This document shows positions 11,973 through 22,046 of a DNA stretch of 64,000 bases, piece after piece. A model generated the notes under the pieces. That model did no database searches. It was not told the DNA's origin and saw nothing but the letters and a program-made list of their open reading frames with translations. A program made the translations under genes and the position numbers. This stretch comes from Seiridium cupressi (taxonomy: Eukaryota; Ascomycota; Sordariomycetes; Amphisphaeriales; Sporocadaceae), in assembly GCA_036674765.1 (NCBI GenBank), contig JARVKI010000095.1, positions 98,387 through 162,386 of the forward strand, written 5' to 3'. The number at the start of each line of letters is the position of its first letter. Position 1 is the first letter of the stretch.

Positions 11973-12770
11973 ATGAGCACCATGGCCGAACGACCTCTCG
12001 AGCAGATCCGGAAAGAGACCAAGGCGGCACAGAGGACGCCGCATCTTCGCAAGAAGAACCTCACCCCTACAGACCAGATTGACTCCCTTGATAACATTAC
12101 TGGCATTGCTTATCACCACGATGGCCCCTACGATGCCACTCTGGCTTCACGAAACCGGGATCCCAAATATGCACCGGTGGAAGCCGTCAAAGTAGGTAAC
12201 ATGGAAGCACTCAAGGCGACCCCCTGGGAGAATCTGCAAGATTCTTTGCGCAAACACGTTCCACTGCAAGGAACAGCCGTGATTCCGCCGGGAGAGGAGG
12301 ATTTCGCAGGACGCACAATGAACTATGAGGAGGGCGCCGACCTTATGAGGGAGGCGGAAGCATCGGGCGGCCCTTACCGCAGATGGAAGGATTACGACTA
12401 CGTATGTAAAATAATTCCAGCGCCCATCACAATGATACTAACACGTTGCTAGCAATATCACCCTGATGATTTGAAGGGAAAAGCAGAGCCCGCTTACACA
12501 ATCGAGCGCGGGCTCAAAGGGCACAACGGCGTCGAGCGTGAAGATGGCCCAGGTGTATATGAAATGCAACCAAGCGGCACTAGTAGCAGCACATCGCCAA
12601 AGAGAGGAAATGTCATGGTCCGTCAGCGTAGTCATAGCTCTACAGCAGGCCCATCTTCCCCGATTGCGAGCGGTTCTGGCGTCAACCGAAGCAATACTAC
12701 GGGCAAGCGGCTGTCAGATGGGTTAAAGAGGCGTATCGGAAGTTTGCGGAGGAAATCACCAGAATTGTAG
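11973..12770 (+). CDS. Short Pal1-family cell-morphology protein
   Basis: 248-aa protein, two exons (11973-12401 and 12453-12770, phase 0; CTAAC branch site before the acceptor). The block DSLDNITGIAYHHDGPYDATL followed by ASRNRD matches the core of the Pal1 family. In fission yeast, Pal1 is a membrane-associated protein at growing tips involved in cell shape; budding-yeast relatives act at early endocytic sites. The rest (MNYEEGADLM, the RRWKDYDY/QYHPDDLKGK junction and a Ser-rich tail with KRLSDGLKRRIGSLRRK) also resembles short filamentous-fungal members. It is smaller than the tip-localised Pal1, so the cellular role is uncertain. A second methionine at codon 4 is an alternative start. 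Confidence 0.8.
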
Positions 12771-13242
12771 ATTTATTATTCTTTTATTTCATAAATTAAT
12801 AGGCGAGTGGCATCCGGGCAATGATTTGGAACGGGCTAATTGGTCCTATTTGTGTTATTGGAAGCCTCTGGGACTTGAGCTAGGCAAATGAGCCTGTACA
12901 CAGGTATTACAATAGCTGGCGTACATGGCATATGACCAATAGGGTCAATGTGCTATGATGATCAATACCATTCCCTAACTGATCAACTAGACATTTCCAT
13001 TACGGCAGTCTCAATCGCAAGCTACATTGTGTGTAACAGAGTCCGTCAATCAATGGCCCTAGCGCCAAGCTTTAAAATACAATTGTTTCTGAACAATGCT
13101 CATTCTCTACTTACTCCTCGAACCATTGTTCCCCGAAATCGTCGGACTGCGAGATGATATACAAAGGACTAGCACCACAGATATAATATGCAGATATAGT
13201 ACAAGTCAATTTCACAGGCGCGAGCTATGCTAAGACACCTCC
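12771..13242. other. Intergenic, nothing recognised
   Basis: AT-rich spacer between the Pal1-family gene and the RING-protein gene. It carries the 3' end of the former and the presumed promoter of the latter. Confidence 0.5.
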
Positions 13243-14130
13243 ATGTGCGGTTTGTCGAGGAAATTAATGGAATTCAAGGTTCAGTCAGAACAGTTCCTTT
13301 CGCAGATGGCTCCTCTAGAGACTAGGATAATCACGGATGTGAATTACTGGCCAGATCTGGCCAAATACATAACAGCCTGGCGTCCCGCGGTGCGTCCTGT
13401 GCACTACACAGTCGAAATCCAACCAATTCATGTAAGTATCAAGTGCACGATATGCCACACTAAGCATCTCCGGCTCCCACCATGGATCCAACATCCAACG
13501 CTAGCTGCCGCGGAAACCCCCACGGAGCCTCTCTGTGTGATTCCGGGCTGCGGCCACGTCGTGGGCTACGTGTGCATGGAGAACTGGCTGAGCCACTGTG
13601 AGGAAACTGGCATGGAACCCAGTTGTCCCTTTTGCAGGTTCGTGCTGAGATACCCAGGCTGTCAACACAATATACCGGTCTCCCCCGTCCCAGAGTTGTC
13701 TCCGGACCAGCGCGTGGAGGATTTCGTGCCCCGGACGCCGATTTGGGGGTTCCTTCAGAAGGACAACCACGACGAAGAAGACGATGGCGGCACAGATGGA
13801 AAAGGAGGAGAGAGCTGGCACCTCCGTGAACTACCCGGGATTCATGGTATGGAATATTGGTCCAAACTGTCGGAGCCAAAGACGAGAGTTGGCCAGCTGT
13901 GTCGCCCGTGCAAGAGGACGCACGTCAAGAAGTTGGCCAAGGAGGTCATCGATGTTGGCCTCGATGTGCAGGGGCTTTGGGGAGCTGACGGGGAACCACT
14001 ATTTAGCTGCAGCGATATGAAGGGTGATTTGACGTTTGGGAACATCCAGTTCGCCTCCAGGGTCTGGAGATTCGCCAATGATACCCTACAAATGTTCGAC
14101 GAGTATCAGGAGCGGGCGAACGTGTGGTGA
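13243..14130 (+). CDS. RING-finger protein, uncharacterised
   Basis: 295-aa intronless frame. The cysteine and histidine spacing fits a fungal RING finger, residues about 68-131: CTIC, then GCGHVVGYVC, then SCPFCRF. RING proteins are typically E3 ubiquitin ligases, but no partner or substrate can be read here. Outside the RING there is an acidic stretch (HDEEDDGG) near residue 180, a second Cys pair (LCRPC) near residue 220, and no membrane segment. A GTAAGT at about 13432 looks like a donor, but splicing there would delete the first two zinc ligands, so I keep the frame intact. The gene may be lineage-restricted. An earlier exon cannot be excluded. Confidence 0.65.
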   Translation: MCGLSRKLMEFKVQSEQFLSQMAPLETRIITDVNYWPDLAKYITAWRPAVRPVHYTVEIQPIHVSIKCTICHTKHLRLPPWIQHPTLAAAETPTEPLCVIPGCGHVVGYVCMENWLSHCEETGMEPSCPFCRFVLRYPGCQHNIPVSPVPELSPDQRVEDFVPRTPIWGFLQKDNHDEEDDGGTDGKGGESWHLRELPGIHGMEYWSKLSEPKTRVGQLCRPCKRTHVKKLAKEVIDVGLDVQGLWGADGEPLFSCSDMKGDLTFGNIQFASRVWRFANDTLQMFDEYQERANVW

Positions 14131-14578
14131 TGGCGACTGAACGTCGTTATATGGTAAGTTTCATCACACGGCTTTGAACAGTACAAGTCCCTTTTGAGTC
14201 ACTGATCCAGCATAGATCGATTGAAACAAAAGTGAAAACCGGGCCACAGAGTCAGGATTGGGGGAATTGCAAATGGGATATTTTATAGCTGTATAGAAAT
14301 ACAAACGAACAACTGTTGCCAAGCAGAAGGATGCAGGAAGCCAAACTCCTCCCAGGTCTTTCCGGATATCTTTCAAACCAAACGACTTGTTTCCCAGCCC
14401 AGTCAACCCTAGCGTTGAATAATGAAAAGTGTTTTCGAAAGGGTTGTGCGCCTGGCCGCGCCACGGTTGGGTTTGGTAGTTCACCTAATTACCAATTGCA
14501 GCTTGGGTATTTTGCGTCTCTCATTATTAGACATTACTAGCGAGGCTCCACCTCCACTGCGTCAAGCACAAAAGCATT
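14131..14578. other. Convergent intergenic region
   Basis: Spacer between the ends of the RING gene and pil1. No coding signal beyond short frames. Confidence 0.5.
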
Positions 14579-15873
14579 TTATGCCACGACCTCGGCCCGG
14601 CCGCGGCGGTGTTCACCATTGAGACCACCATCGCTGTCCATAACCGAATTTGCTTGATCATCCTCGTCCTCGTCATCGTATTCCTGGTTCTTGTGCTCGC
14701 CCGCAGCAACCCAAGAGTCGCGGTCATTCAGAGGCGCATCCTGACCAGACAAGTCAAGACCCTCGGAGCGGGCTTTGATATTGTTGCGACGTCGAGTGGA
14801 CAGAGTGCGAGCACGAGTGGACAGCTTCGAGGACACGGCCGCGTTGGAGGTGACCCAGTTTGTCAAAGAATCCTCGCAGTCTTGGATGATGGCTTTGCTC
14901 GCCTCATAGCCGTCGTATGCGGCACGAGTCTCGCCTGGGGTGACGGGGGTGTCATCGATGAGCTCCAACAGGTGTTTTCCGTACCCAGCGATGATGGCAA
15001 CCTTTTCACAATGCTCGCGCAAGGCATCAAATTGGTAGGTATAAGCAGCCTTCACCTTCTCGCGAGTAATGTTGGATAACTGAGCCTCGGCAACGAGTGA
15101 CTCGGCTTCAGCACGGACAAGCTCTTGTTCAAGCACAACAATCTTGGGCGAGTTGGGCTCCTTGTACTTGAGCTGGGCAATTTGATCGGTAATCTTCTGC
15201 TTGCCTGGGCACAAGATTCACGTTAGTCTGACGTGGCTATGAATGGATGGCGTTGTGATGACTCACGGTCCCTGCTGGGCTGAACTGACGCCTCAATGTT
15301 TCGAATGCTCTTCATCGTGACACGGTATTGGTCGTAACGGTCAATGTACTGGTCTTCGAGTTCGCCGATTTCGTACAGAAGCACGCCCAATTTGTCCGTC
15401 ACATCGGATACATCCTCGTCGCCAGCCTCGCCCCAAATGGACAGTTGTTGCTAGTTCGCGGTCAGCTTACAGGAGTTCAATATGATGTCTGAAGTCGTGT
15501 GCGTACTGCGACCTCCATGCGTTCTCTAGCGACTGTTTCCAGGCTGCGCATCACGTTCTTCTCCATCTTAACGAGCTGGGTGAGCTTCTTGGCTAGGTCG
15601 GGGCCAAAGGCGCCGGCGGCTTTGCCTCGTAGAGCATGGCCTGTATTGAATCAGAAAGTGACGCTCTCCAGCGGGTGTGTTAATCTCGACGTACCGAATG
15701 GACTCTTGCCGAATAGACGGCCTGACTTGGTGCTCGAAGTGGGTGGGGGAGGGCTCTGCAAAGGACGGAGTTAGCATGTGAGTCACCAGCCCATACCGGA
15801 AGTGAAGCACACGAACCTGGATCTGCGAGGCGGTGGGCGCCCTGGTCTGGCGCATAGAGTATGTGCGATGCAT
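14579..15873 (-). CDS. PIL1: Eisosome core component Pil1 (BAR domain)
   Basis: 353-aa cortical protein of the Pil1/Lsp1 family, which polymerises under the plasma membrane to form eisosomes. Five exons, all phase-consistent: 15817-15873, 15695-15755, 15507-15640, 15267-15450 and 14579-15204. Diagnostic blocks are MHRTYSMRQ at the start, KSGRLFGKSPFGHALRGKAA, FGPDLAKKLTQLVKMEKNVMR, ETVARERMEVAQQLSIWG, the BAR-domain helix RYDQYRVTMKSIRN, and KYKEPNSPKIVVLEQELVRA. The tail after about residue 285 is acidic and low-complexity. The first two exons are very small (57 and 61 bases), a familiar arrangement in filamentous fungi. Start chosen at the conserved MHRTYSM; frames extending upstream lack conservation. 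Confidence 0.95.
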
Positions 15874-17746
15874 ATTGGCGTGATTTCGTCTGGGGACGTG
15901 GAGGGAAGAGTTGAGTGGGTGATTTGCGGGGAATGGGTAATGGGTGAGTTGGGAGTCTGCTGAAACTGCAGAGGCGCAAAGTTGTCGATGTAGGGTAGTA
16001 TCAATGGACAATGGACAATGGACGGGCCAAGGGGAAATTGTGGGCGGCCGGGCCAGTTATGTAGGCTGGGGTAGTTTCGTCGCGGGCGAGACTGGAATCG
16101 AAACGTCAATGTGGTGTTTGGGGCTGGATGGCGGGACAGTCGGGGGAGGCCAGCGGATCGCGGCCCCTACGTCATCACTCATGCAGTTAGGGACTAGTGC
16201 TGAAGCGGTGCGCGCAAGTGCCCAATCCGGTGGGAGCTATGTGGGCGGTTCAACCTTTTGGGGCCGATCCCGTTCCTGAAAGGTTGGTGGCATCACCAGA
16301 AGGGCACCCATGGAGGCACCTGTCACTGATTTGCGATGCCGCGCTAGCGAGATCCCGGGAAATATTTGACCTTAGGCACATGGGTCTAATCACACTGCGC
16401 ATATGCACGAGCGGCCTGCGAACTTTGCTATGATTTTTTTCCTAGGGATGAGAGAGTTTGCCAGGGCAACGGATCAGGATGACGCTGACTCTCACACGGG
16501 CCTCTGTTCGTGACTACGGACATGAGGACGCCGAGCTATTGGTTGCCAACCTGCCAGCCCGCGGCGACATGCCAGAACTGATTCAAAACCCGCCAACTAA
16601 CAAAATCTGGCTTGATCTCGCGGGAGACTTACATCATCAATTCCGGTAAGGCGACAGACATCCTCATTAACATCTCCTCTGCGTAAGCACCGTACACAGA
16701 AATATTGTACTACAGGTGGAATCAAGGACTGGATGGATTTCGAACAAGCCAACCATTCATTATCCCATGATGACTATACTATATACCGGTATCCTTCGGC
16801 ATCATAACCAGCAGGGGACCCCCAAGATGGCCTCTCAGCAATCGATTATATCCATATGTGGGTATGTAGACTATGTACAAGCCCTGCACTGCCACGCGCT
16901 GAGATAAAGCCACATTCCGGAAATAGGACAACCCGTAATTGGGAATCGAAGAGGAGCAAGGCATGAGGTCAAAAAGATTTAAAGCGGCCAGTCCTGCATC
17001 GACAAGTGTATGCATCAAGTCCAACTTCGTAGTTAAGTAACTTTATCAATAGGTTTTTTATTCGCTATAATGGGTTAGAACAAGTTACTATGCATTATCG
17101 CTTTTCTCAGTCGCGCTCAGTAAATAGACAAAACTATGACAACCCATTCTTTCGATTAGGAACTGGATCATTATGCGGATATTATATCACGGTTAAAAGT
17201 CCAGTTAGACTGTCGGCAGTCTTCCGGTAATCATACGCATTGTGCTTATAGATATAGCTCTGGTATGCTCCGCTGTGAGACTTTACTACACCCGGTTTCT
17301 CAAAAGTTCCAACGATATTTCGACAAGGAGCGGCAGCATGAGTATTGGCATGTCAACTCTGGAAGGCAATGCTAATAATTATCTGCTTATTAGATATCTC
17401 GGAATTAAATACTCTATGGGCATACATAGAGGCTTACGCATCGGTTTTCTGACATGCTTGAAGGATATTCATATCGCCCGAAAACAGATAGCAGCGGCCG
17501 CCTCCTTAGTTCTAGGTGAGAAAGAGAAGGGCTTATGAATTTAGTTTTTACTAGATCTTAGTTGGCGATCTTAGTTATCCTAATACTAAACTCTTAATCG
17601 AAAAAGGTTTCTTTCCACTTGCACGAGGGCGCAGATTGGCCAGATATTTTGACGTGAATGAAGGTCTTGACTAGTTGGAAGCTAGATAAAGCATACTTAA
17701 ACTTTCCTCCTGTGTAGTAAGGTCTTGTAGCCCGTGACTAAATACC
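15874..17746. other. Long intergenic region, AT-richer to the right
   Basis: The left part is the pil1 promoter. From about 16.7 kb the base composition becomes AT-rich and remains so into the decayed island. No domain is recognised; the 17242-17538 frame of 98 codons has no evident relative. Confidence 0.45.
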
Positions 17747-19295
17747 TCAGTGGATTCTTACTTTACATCCATTTGCGCTCTTGCAAGTCAACTTCAGTTC
17801 TCCCTTCCACTCTCGATCATCCGCGCTTGTCAGCTTCTCGATTGCTTGCGAAAGCCGGGCGAGGACATACGATGCCTCCAGCATTGCTTTCTGCTGTCCT
17901 AAACATGCTCGATTGCTGCCACCAAATCCAAGGAAATCCCACTGCGCTGGCTTGATAGAATTCCAGCGTTCGGGTCTAAAGGCCTCGACGTCCTCTCCAA
18001 ACACTTCGGATTGCGGTATAGTGCGTAGTACCCCATTACCACTGGTGATCCTTTTGGGATAAACATAGGACGATCATGGTGAGGACCTCCTCCGACTGGA
18101 AGCTTGGTATCACGCAACGCGTCTCGACCAAGAAGAGAAAAAATTGGGTGGAGGCGTAATGCTAAATGTATTGTCAGTGGAAGGCTACGCGGTGGAAGAG
18201 TTTTGACCTTTACTTTCATGCAGGGCATTCTCGATTGATTTGGAACCTCTAAGGCTCTCTACTGAGAGATCACCCTCCGATCTATCGACAAACTCGGAAC
18301 GGAGTTGTTGCCAATATTTTGGGTGACGTGCAAGGAGGAACAATGCATTAGTGAGAAGTTCAGATGTCGTGTCTTGTGCTGCCATCATAGATTGGATGAC
18401 TTGGTTTCTGATAAACTCTGGGTCATTCGTCTGTGCAGAAAGAACCTAGATCAAGCTTTTGCTCTTCGGGGGATCCTCTTTCCCATAGGCTTGACTGATA
18501 TAATAATCAACGAAACCATGCGCTTTCGCGCAACTTTTGATATATCTCGACTGTGGAAGAAGGCTCCATGCTCGACCAAGAACGACTCGTACCATGCTGT
18601 AGAAAAGCGCATCGTGGAATGCCCTGACAAATTCATCCGCTGTGAGGGGTGCGCCAGACGAACCTTCTGATGGATGAACGCCAGCACGAAATACAAGGCT
18701 GAATTTAGAAACTTTGTATCTGATTAGTGGATAGAAGGGCCAAATATGACACTGTTTGACATACCCTGACATAAAGAGGAGCCTGCAAATCAACTGCTGA
18801 GGTATCCTTTGGCAATTCCTCAATGAGGTGATCAACTTCCCGCCTCAAAGTTGTCAGATCCCGAATGTTGCTCGAATCGAAGGACGGCTTTAACAGTTTT
18901 CTTGAGTGATTCCAAGTATTACCGTCGGTCGTAATAAAACCTCGACCGCAGAAGTATGCCAAACCGGGCAGCCTCGTGGGCTCAACCCCGAAGTCCTTTG
19001 ACGTGTTGATGGTTCGAAGATTCTCTGTTGCAATAGTACAGACGGTTGGTAGACTGATCCAAGAGCGAACTTGGTACGTGTTGCCGTAACGTTGGTGAAG
19101 GCGGTAAAGGAAGGGCACGTTACCGTACATGTTGCGTTGAAAGTCCAGTCCAAAGAACGGCTCCTTGGTTTGATGCGAGACTGCGGGTTCGCATCCATGG
19201 CTAAGTACGGAAACTTTTCTTTGGCGTTAGCAGCGGAAAAACAGGATGGCTGACAGAACCAGACCCAACAGCGCAGTATTGAAGATGTTGCCCAT
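17747..19295 (-). pseudogene. Cytochrome P450 pseudogene (CYP52/CYP539-like)
   Basis: Clear P450 similarity spread over three frames. Starting from ATG 19295, a hydrophobic anchor is followed by an in-frame TAA at 19227-19229. MYGNVPFLYRLHQRYGNTY and RKLLKPSF follow. A frame break lies around 18700-18780, where the segment before SSGAPLTADEF is lost. An in-frame TAG interrupts the protein at 18446-18448, just before LSAQTNDPEF. The I-helix reads MMAAQDTTSE (about 18360). A plausible intron joins ENALHE to LRLHPIF near 18160-18225. A one-base loss around 18003-18010 shifts the frame between YRNPK and FGEDVEAFRPERW. The heme ligand loop FGFGGSNRACLGQQ is intact. The family resembles fungal alkane/fatty-acid hydroxylases. 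Three or more independent lesions make a functional product unlikely. Confidence 0.85.
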
Positions 19296-19652
19296 ATTGA
19301 AGTTGGTCAGAGAAATCGCCGAACTGCTTGAGGTGGTCGAAAGCGGCGTGGTTTGGAAGGCGCCTTTAAGGGCGAGTTGGGGTCAATGCAGCTTGTGTCA
19401 CCCAAACATGGGGGCCACAGCAACAGGCTGTGTTTGATGTCCCCCAGTAGACACCTGCGACCTTTTACAGAGACATATTTTTACGGAATATTCTTCAGTG
19501 GTGCACGCAGTTGGCCCAGTCCACACATGTATTGACACCAACCGGCACCTCAGGAGATCCATACGTAGCGGCCGATCAGCTAGAACCAGCACAGGCAACA
19601 CCTTCATTCACCAAATGACGATAACACAGAACCAACCAGTGGAACTATCATA

Positions 19653-19962
19653 TTGGCCATTCTTCTGAAACCACATCGCCCACTGAAAGTTCATACTAAA
19701 GAACATTGGGATGGTATACGGCAGGCTTATTCGGGCCTTCCTGACGCAGTCTCAAAAAATCAAAATATATCCAAAGAGGAAATATTGACGATAACTTCTC
19801 CATCTCATATGAGAAACTGTGTTGATTTGTTACGCAAAACATTAATGTGCTACTCTAATAGAACTATTGAACTGAAAGATGTTGAAAGTGGTGTGAGCGG
19901 GTTCGGAATTACGCATCAGTGCAGGGATTAACAAGGACTAGTTGAGCGGATAAACGATTTAT
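19653..19962 (+). pseudogene. UstYa/DUF3328-family remnant
   Basis: C-terminal part of a UstYa-type protein, a family of oxidases often found in fungal ribosomal-peptide and other metabolite clusters. Visible blocks are KEHWDGIRQAYSGLP, SPSHMRNCVDLLRKTLMC and VSGFGITHQCRD. The second metal motif, usually HxxHC, reads HMRNC at 19806-19820, so its second histidine is Asn. The frame stops at TAA 19929-19931, where the family normally has Trp, and similarity resumes with QGLVERI. That is a TGG to TAA change, two G to A transitions. I could not find the N-terminal membrane segment and first HxxHC motif upstream, so the gene is both truncated and interrupted. Confidence 0.7.
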
Positions 19963-20212
19963 AGCGAGAAATACTTGGGAAAGCTAATTTGAACACACTA
20001 GGCTCGACAGAATGATCATTTGACATTATGGTGAGAGCCTATATGAAATCTCAATGAGCTGACTAGCTTCCCAAGTCATGAAAATATGTTTGATATCACG
20101 CATTACCCATGACCCACAACCGTGGACCTGGTTGACAGGATTATAAGATTCACTGGATTATTATGCCTCGTCGCCGCACAGGATGATGTCACCTGGATGT
20201 GTGTTTTATTAA

Positions 20213-20548
20213 GATCAAGTCCAGTGCTTCTACGGTAAGGCAGAAGACGTCCGTGGGAGCCAGTGTGCGTCGTATATCTATACGTGGAGCAAAAGCTCCT
20301 CGGACAATGAGAAGCGCTGCTCCAAAAGGAATTCAATTTATGTACAAACACGGAATAGGTTATTCTACCGGTATGCAAGTGGAGTGTATGAGAAAGTATC
20401 CAAAGCTATTGAAGTTCAGAATGAATTCAGTCTTTATTACGCGGATCCTGATGTCGTCTCACCTTTGAAATCCTATAGGGCTGATTTCTGCGAACTTGCC
20501 TGCTTTGCGCAACTCCACAAACATGGTGTTATATCGGCTTACTCTTGA
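20213..20548 (+). other. Unassigned 111-codon open frame without ATG, Cys-containing
   Basis: One frame stays open for 111 codons in otherwise stop-rich DNA. It begins directly after a TAA and contains no ATG. Its peptide starts DQVQCFYGKAED, has cysteines in QCASYIY, KRC, FCELACF, and ends GVISAYS. Just upstream, in another frame, GLLCLVAAQDDVTW (about 20153-20194) looks like the end of a secretion signal. This could be a secreted-protein gene broken by a frameshift or interrupted by an intron, or chance. I recognise no family. Confidence 0.3.
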
Positions 20549-21126
20549 TGTTTAGATAGATACGGTTTAAGTCTGAGCTTTCTAGTGTACCTAGACATGA
20601 TTTCCACCCCGTCTTTGACAACGGCATATGTAGCTAATTGAGTCATTGCGCACATTCCAGCTGGCGCAGATCTACCCACATCTGCGACCGATGTTACATC
20701 TCCTATCCCACTATCTAAACACACTCTGAGGTAGACACGTATTGTAACCTACGGGGTGACGAGAAAGGGGTGAGTTATTGGAGGGATCGCCGCACATCTG
20801 CTGCCGAGGTTACATTTCGTAGCCTCCCTAATCTGGAAGCAGTACATTCATCGATATTTGCAGTTCAATACGAGGACGACATGGATTATGACCTGCAGAA
20901 TGATTAGGGGTGAGGTGTTTGACGGATCATCTCACCGAGGGTTGTAGTTCGTTGGATGAGTGTACATAGTACGACTCGTCGAGTAGTCTTTTAGGTAACG
21001 TGGCAAGACATGTTAGGCGAGTACTCATTCTAGTACTACCTGTAAAAAAGTCCCTCAGCTGATTCTCCCTGTCTATTGAAGTAGGTGTAGCTAATATTCG
21101 GTCAACCTTCGCTATCGGCTGATCGG
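20549..21126. other. Decayed spacer with an imperfect direct repeat
   Basis: No gene recognised. The words around 20678-20703 and 20793-20818 are similar (ACATCTGC...CCGA.GTTACAT), about 115 bases apart. Confidence 0.4.
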
Positions 21127-22046
21127 GTGAAAACATTAAGTCTGAACAACCGTATTCTTAGTCATTGTGGCAGTACTGTTACCAACTTGATACACATATG
21201 TTCAAAGAGAGGAGACCAAGAGATAGCACCTACCAAAGTAAACGGACTGCTCTCCTTGGTATTAATCAATACTGCCATTGTTCAGGATCATTACGTGCCA
21301 AAGGGAGCAACCTGCCCAGATCATCACTCTCGTCCCAACGATGAGCCACTCAAGCTTCCAATGGAAATCGAAGCTGCTCGTACTGTTGCTCGAGAAGCAT
21401 ACCCTAATCTCCATGAAATTCTATCGAGCCCACCAGAATTAGTCATGGATGCGGGTCCAGCTGTACGTACTTACGCCAACGCTGAAAGCGGATTTCGTTG
21501 ATTAAGGACTTGTAGAATACCCGGGCGATGGTTTTGGGGTTCATCTATACTTACCAGAGGGTATAATTTGGGTTGGGGGGAGGCGACACCTTATGGCGGG
21601 CTTGCGAAATCCAACAATCTGGATGAGCAGGATACCAAACGCATGCTTCGTCTTGCCATGACTCATCTATCTTTTCCACGAAACGAGCGAAGGGAAAGTC
21701 GTGCATACAGCGTCATCCCTTATGCTCACAACACGTCCAGGACTCTCTGCGCGGGTTGGACGAATGACGAAAGCAAAACTGGCCTCCAATGTTAAAAGTA
21801 TGAGCACGTTCTGGCTCAAGAACTGGAATGGATGCTAAAAACCGCTTATTCACAAGATCCTTGAAAAAAGGGTATGATATGGCCATGAAATGTTTCACTG
21901 ACGGTAAGGAGCGAGACCTAGATGATTGGACTTCTTTGTTTGCCAAAGCAGATGCTCGCTTTAAAGGTATGGGACTTACACTGCCACCTGGTAACACAGA
22001 AGCTATTATACAGGCTGAATGGACGGGGTGGGGGGTCAATTGTTAA
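21127..22046 (+). pseudogene. O-methyltransferase pseudogene with central deletion
   Basis: Three frames carry pieces of a fungal SAM-dependent (family 2 type) O-methyltransferase in the right order. The N-terminal piece (21127-21500) has PDHHSRPNDEPLKLP and EIEAARTVAREAYPNLHEIL, like the first helices of this family. The second (21568-21795) has LDEQDTKRMLRLAMTHL and YAHNTSRTL, matching the dimerisation/winged-helix part. The third (21828-22046) is the C-terminus: DGKERDLDDWTSLFAKADARF then PPGNTEAIIQAEW. The Rossmann core with the SAM-binding GG motif between the second and third pieces is missing. A GTACGT near 21462 may be a donor of an original intron. With the core gone the product cannot be an active methyltransferase. 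Confidence 0.7.

Noticed and set aside
13432..13475. Possible intron in the RING gene
   Set aside because: It would remove the first two zinc ligands of an otherwise complete RING; the read-through frame is continuous.
18160..18225. Frameshift in the P450 near ENALHE
   Set aside because: A GTAAAG donor and a TTTAG acceptor join the exons in phase (HE-T-LRLHP), so this gap is an ordinary intron, not a lesion.
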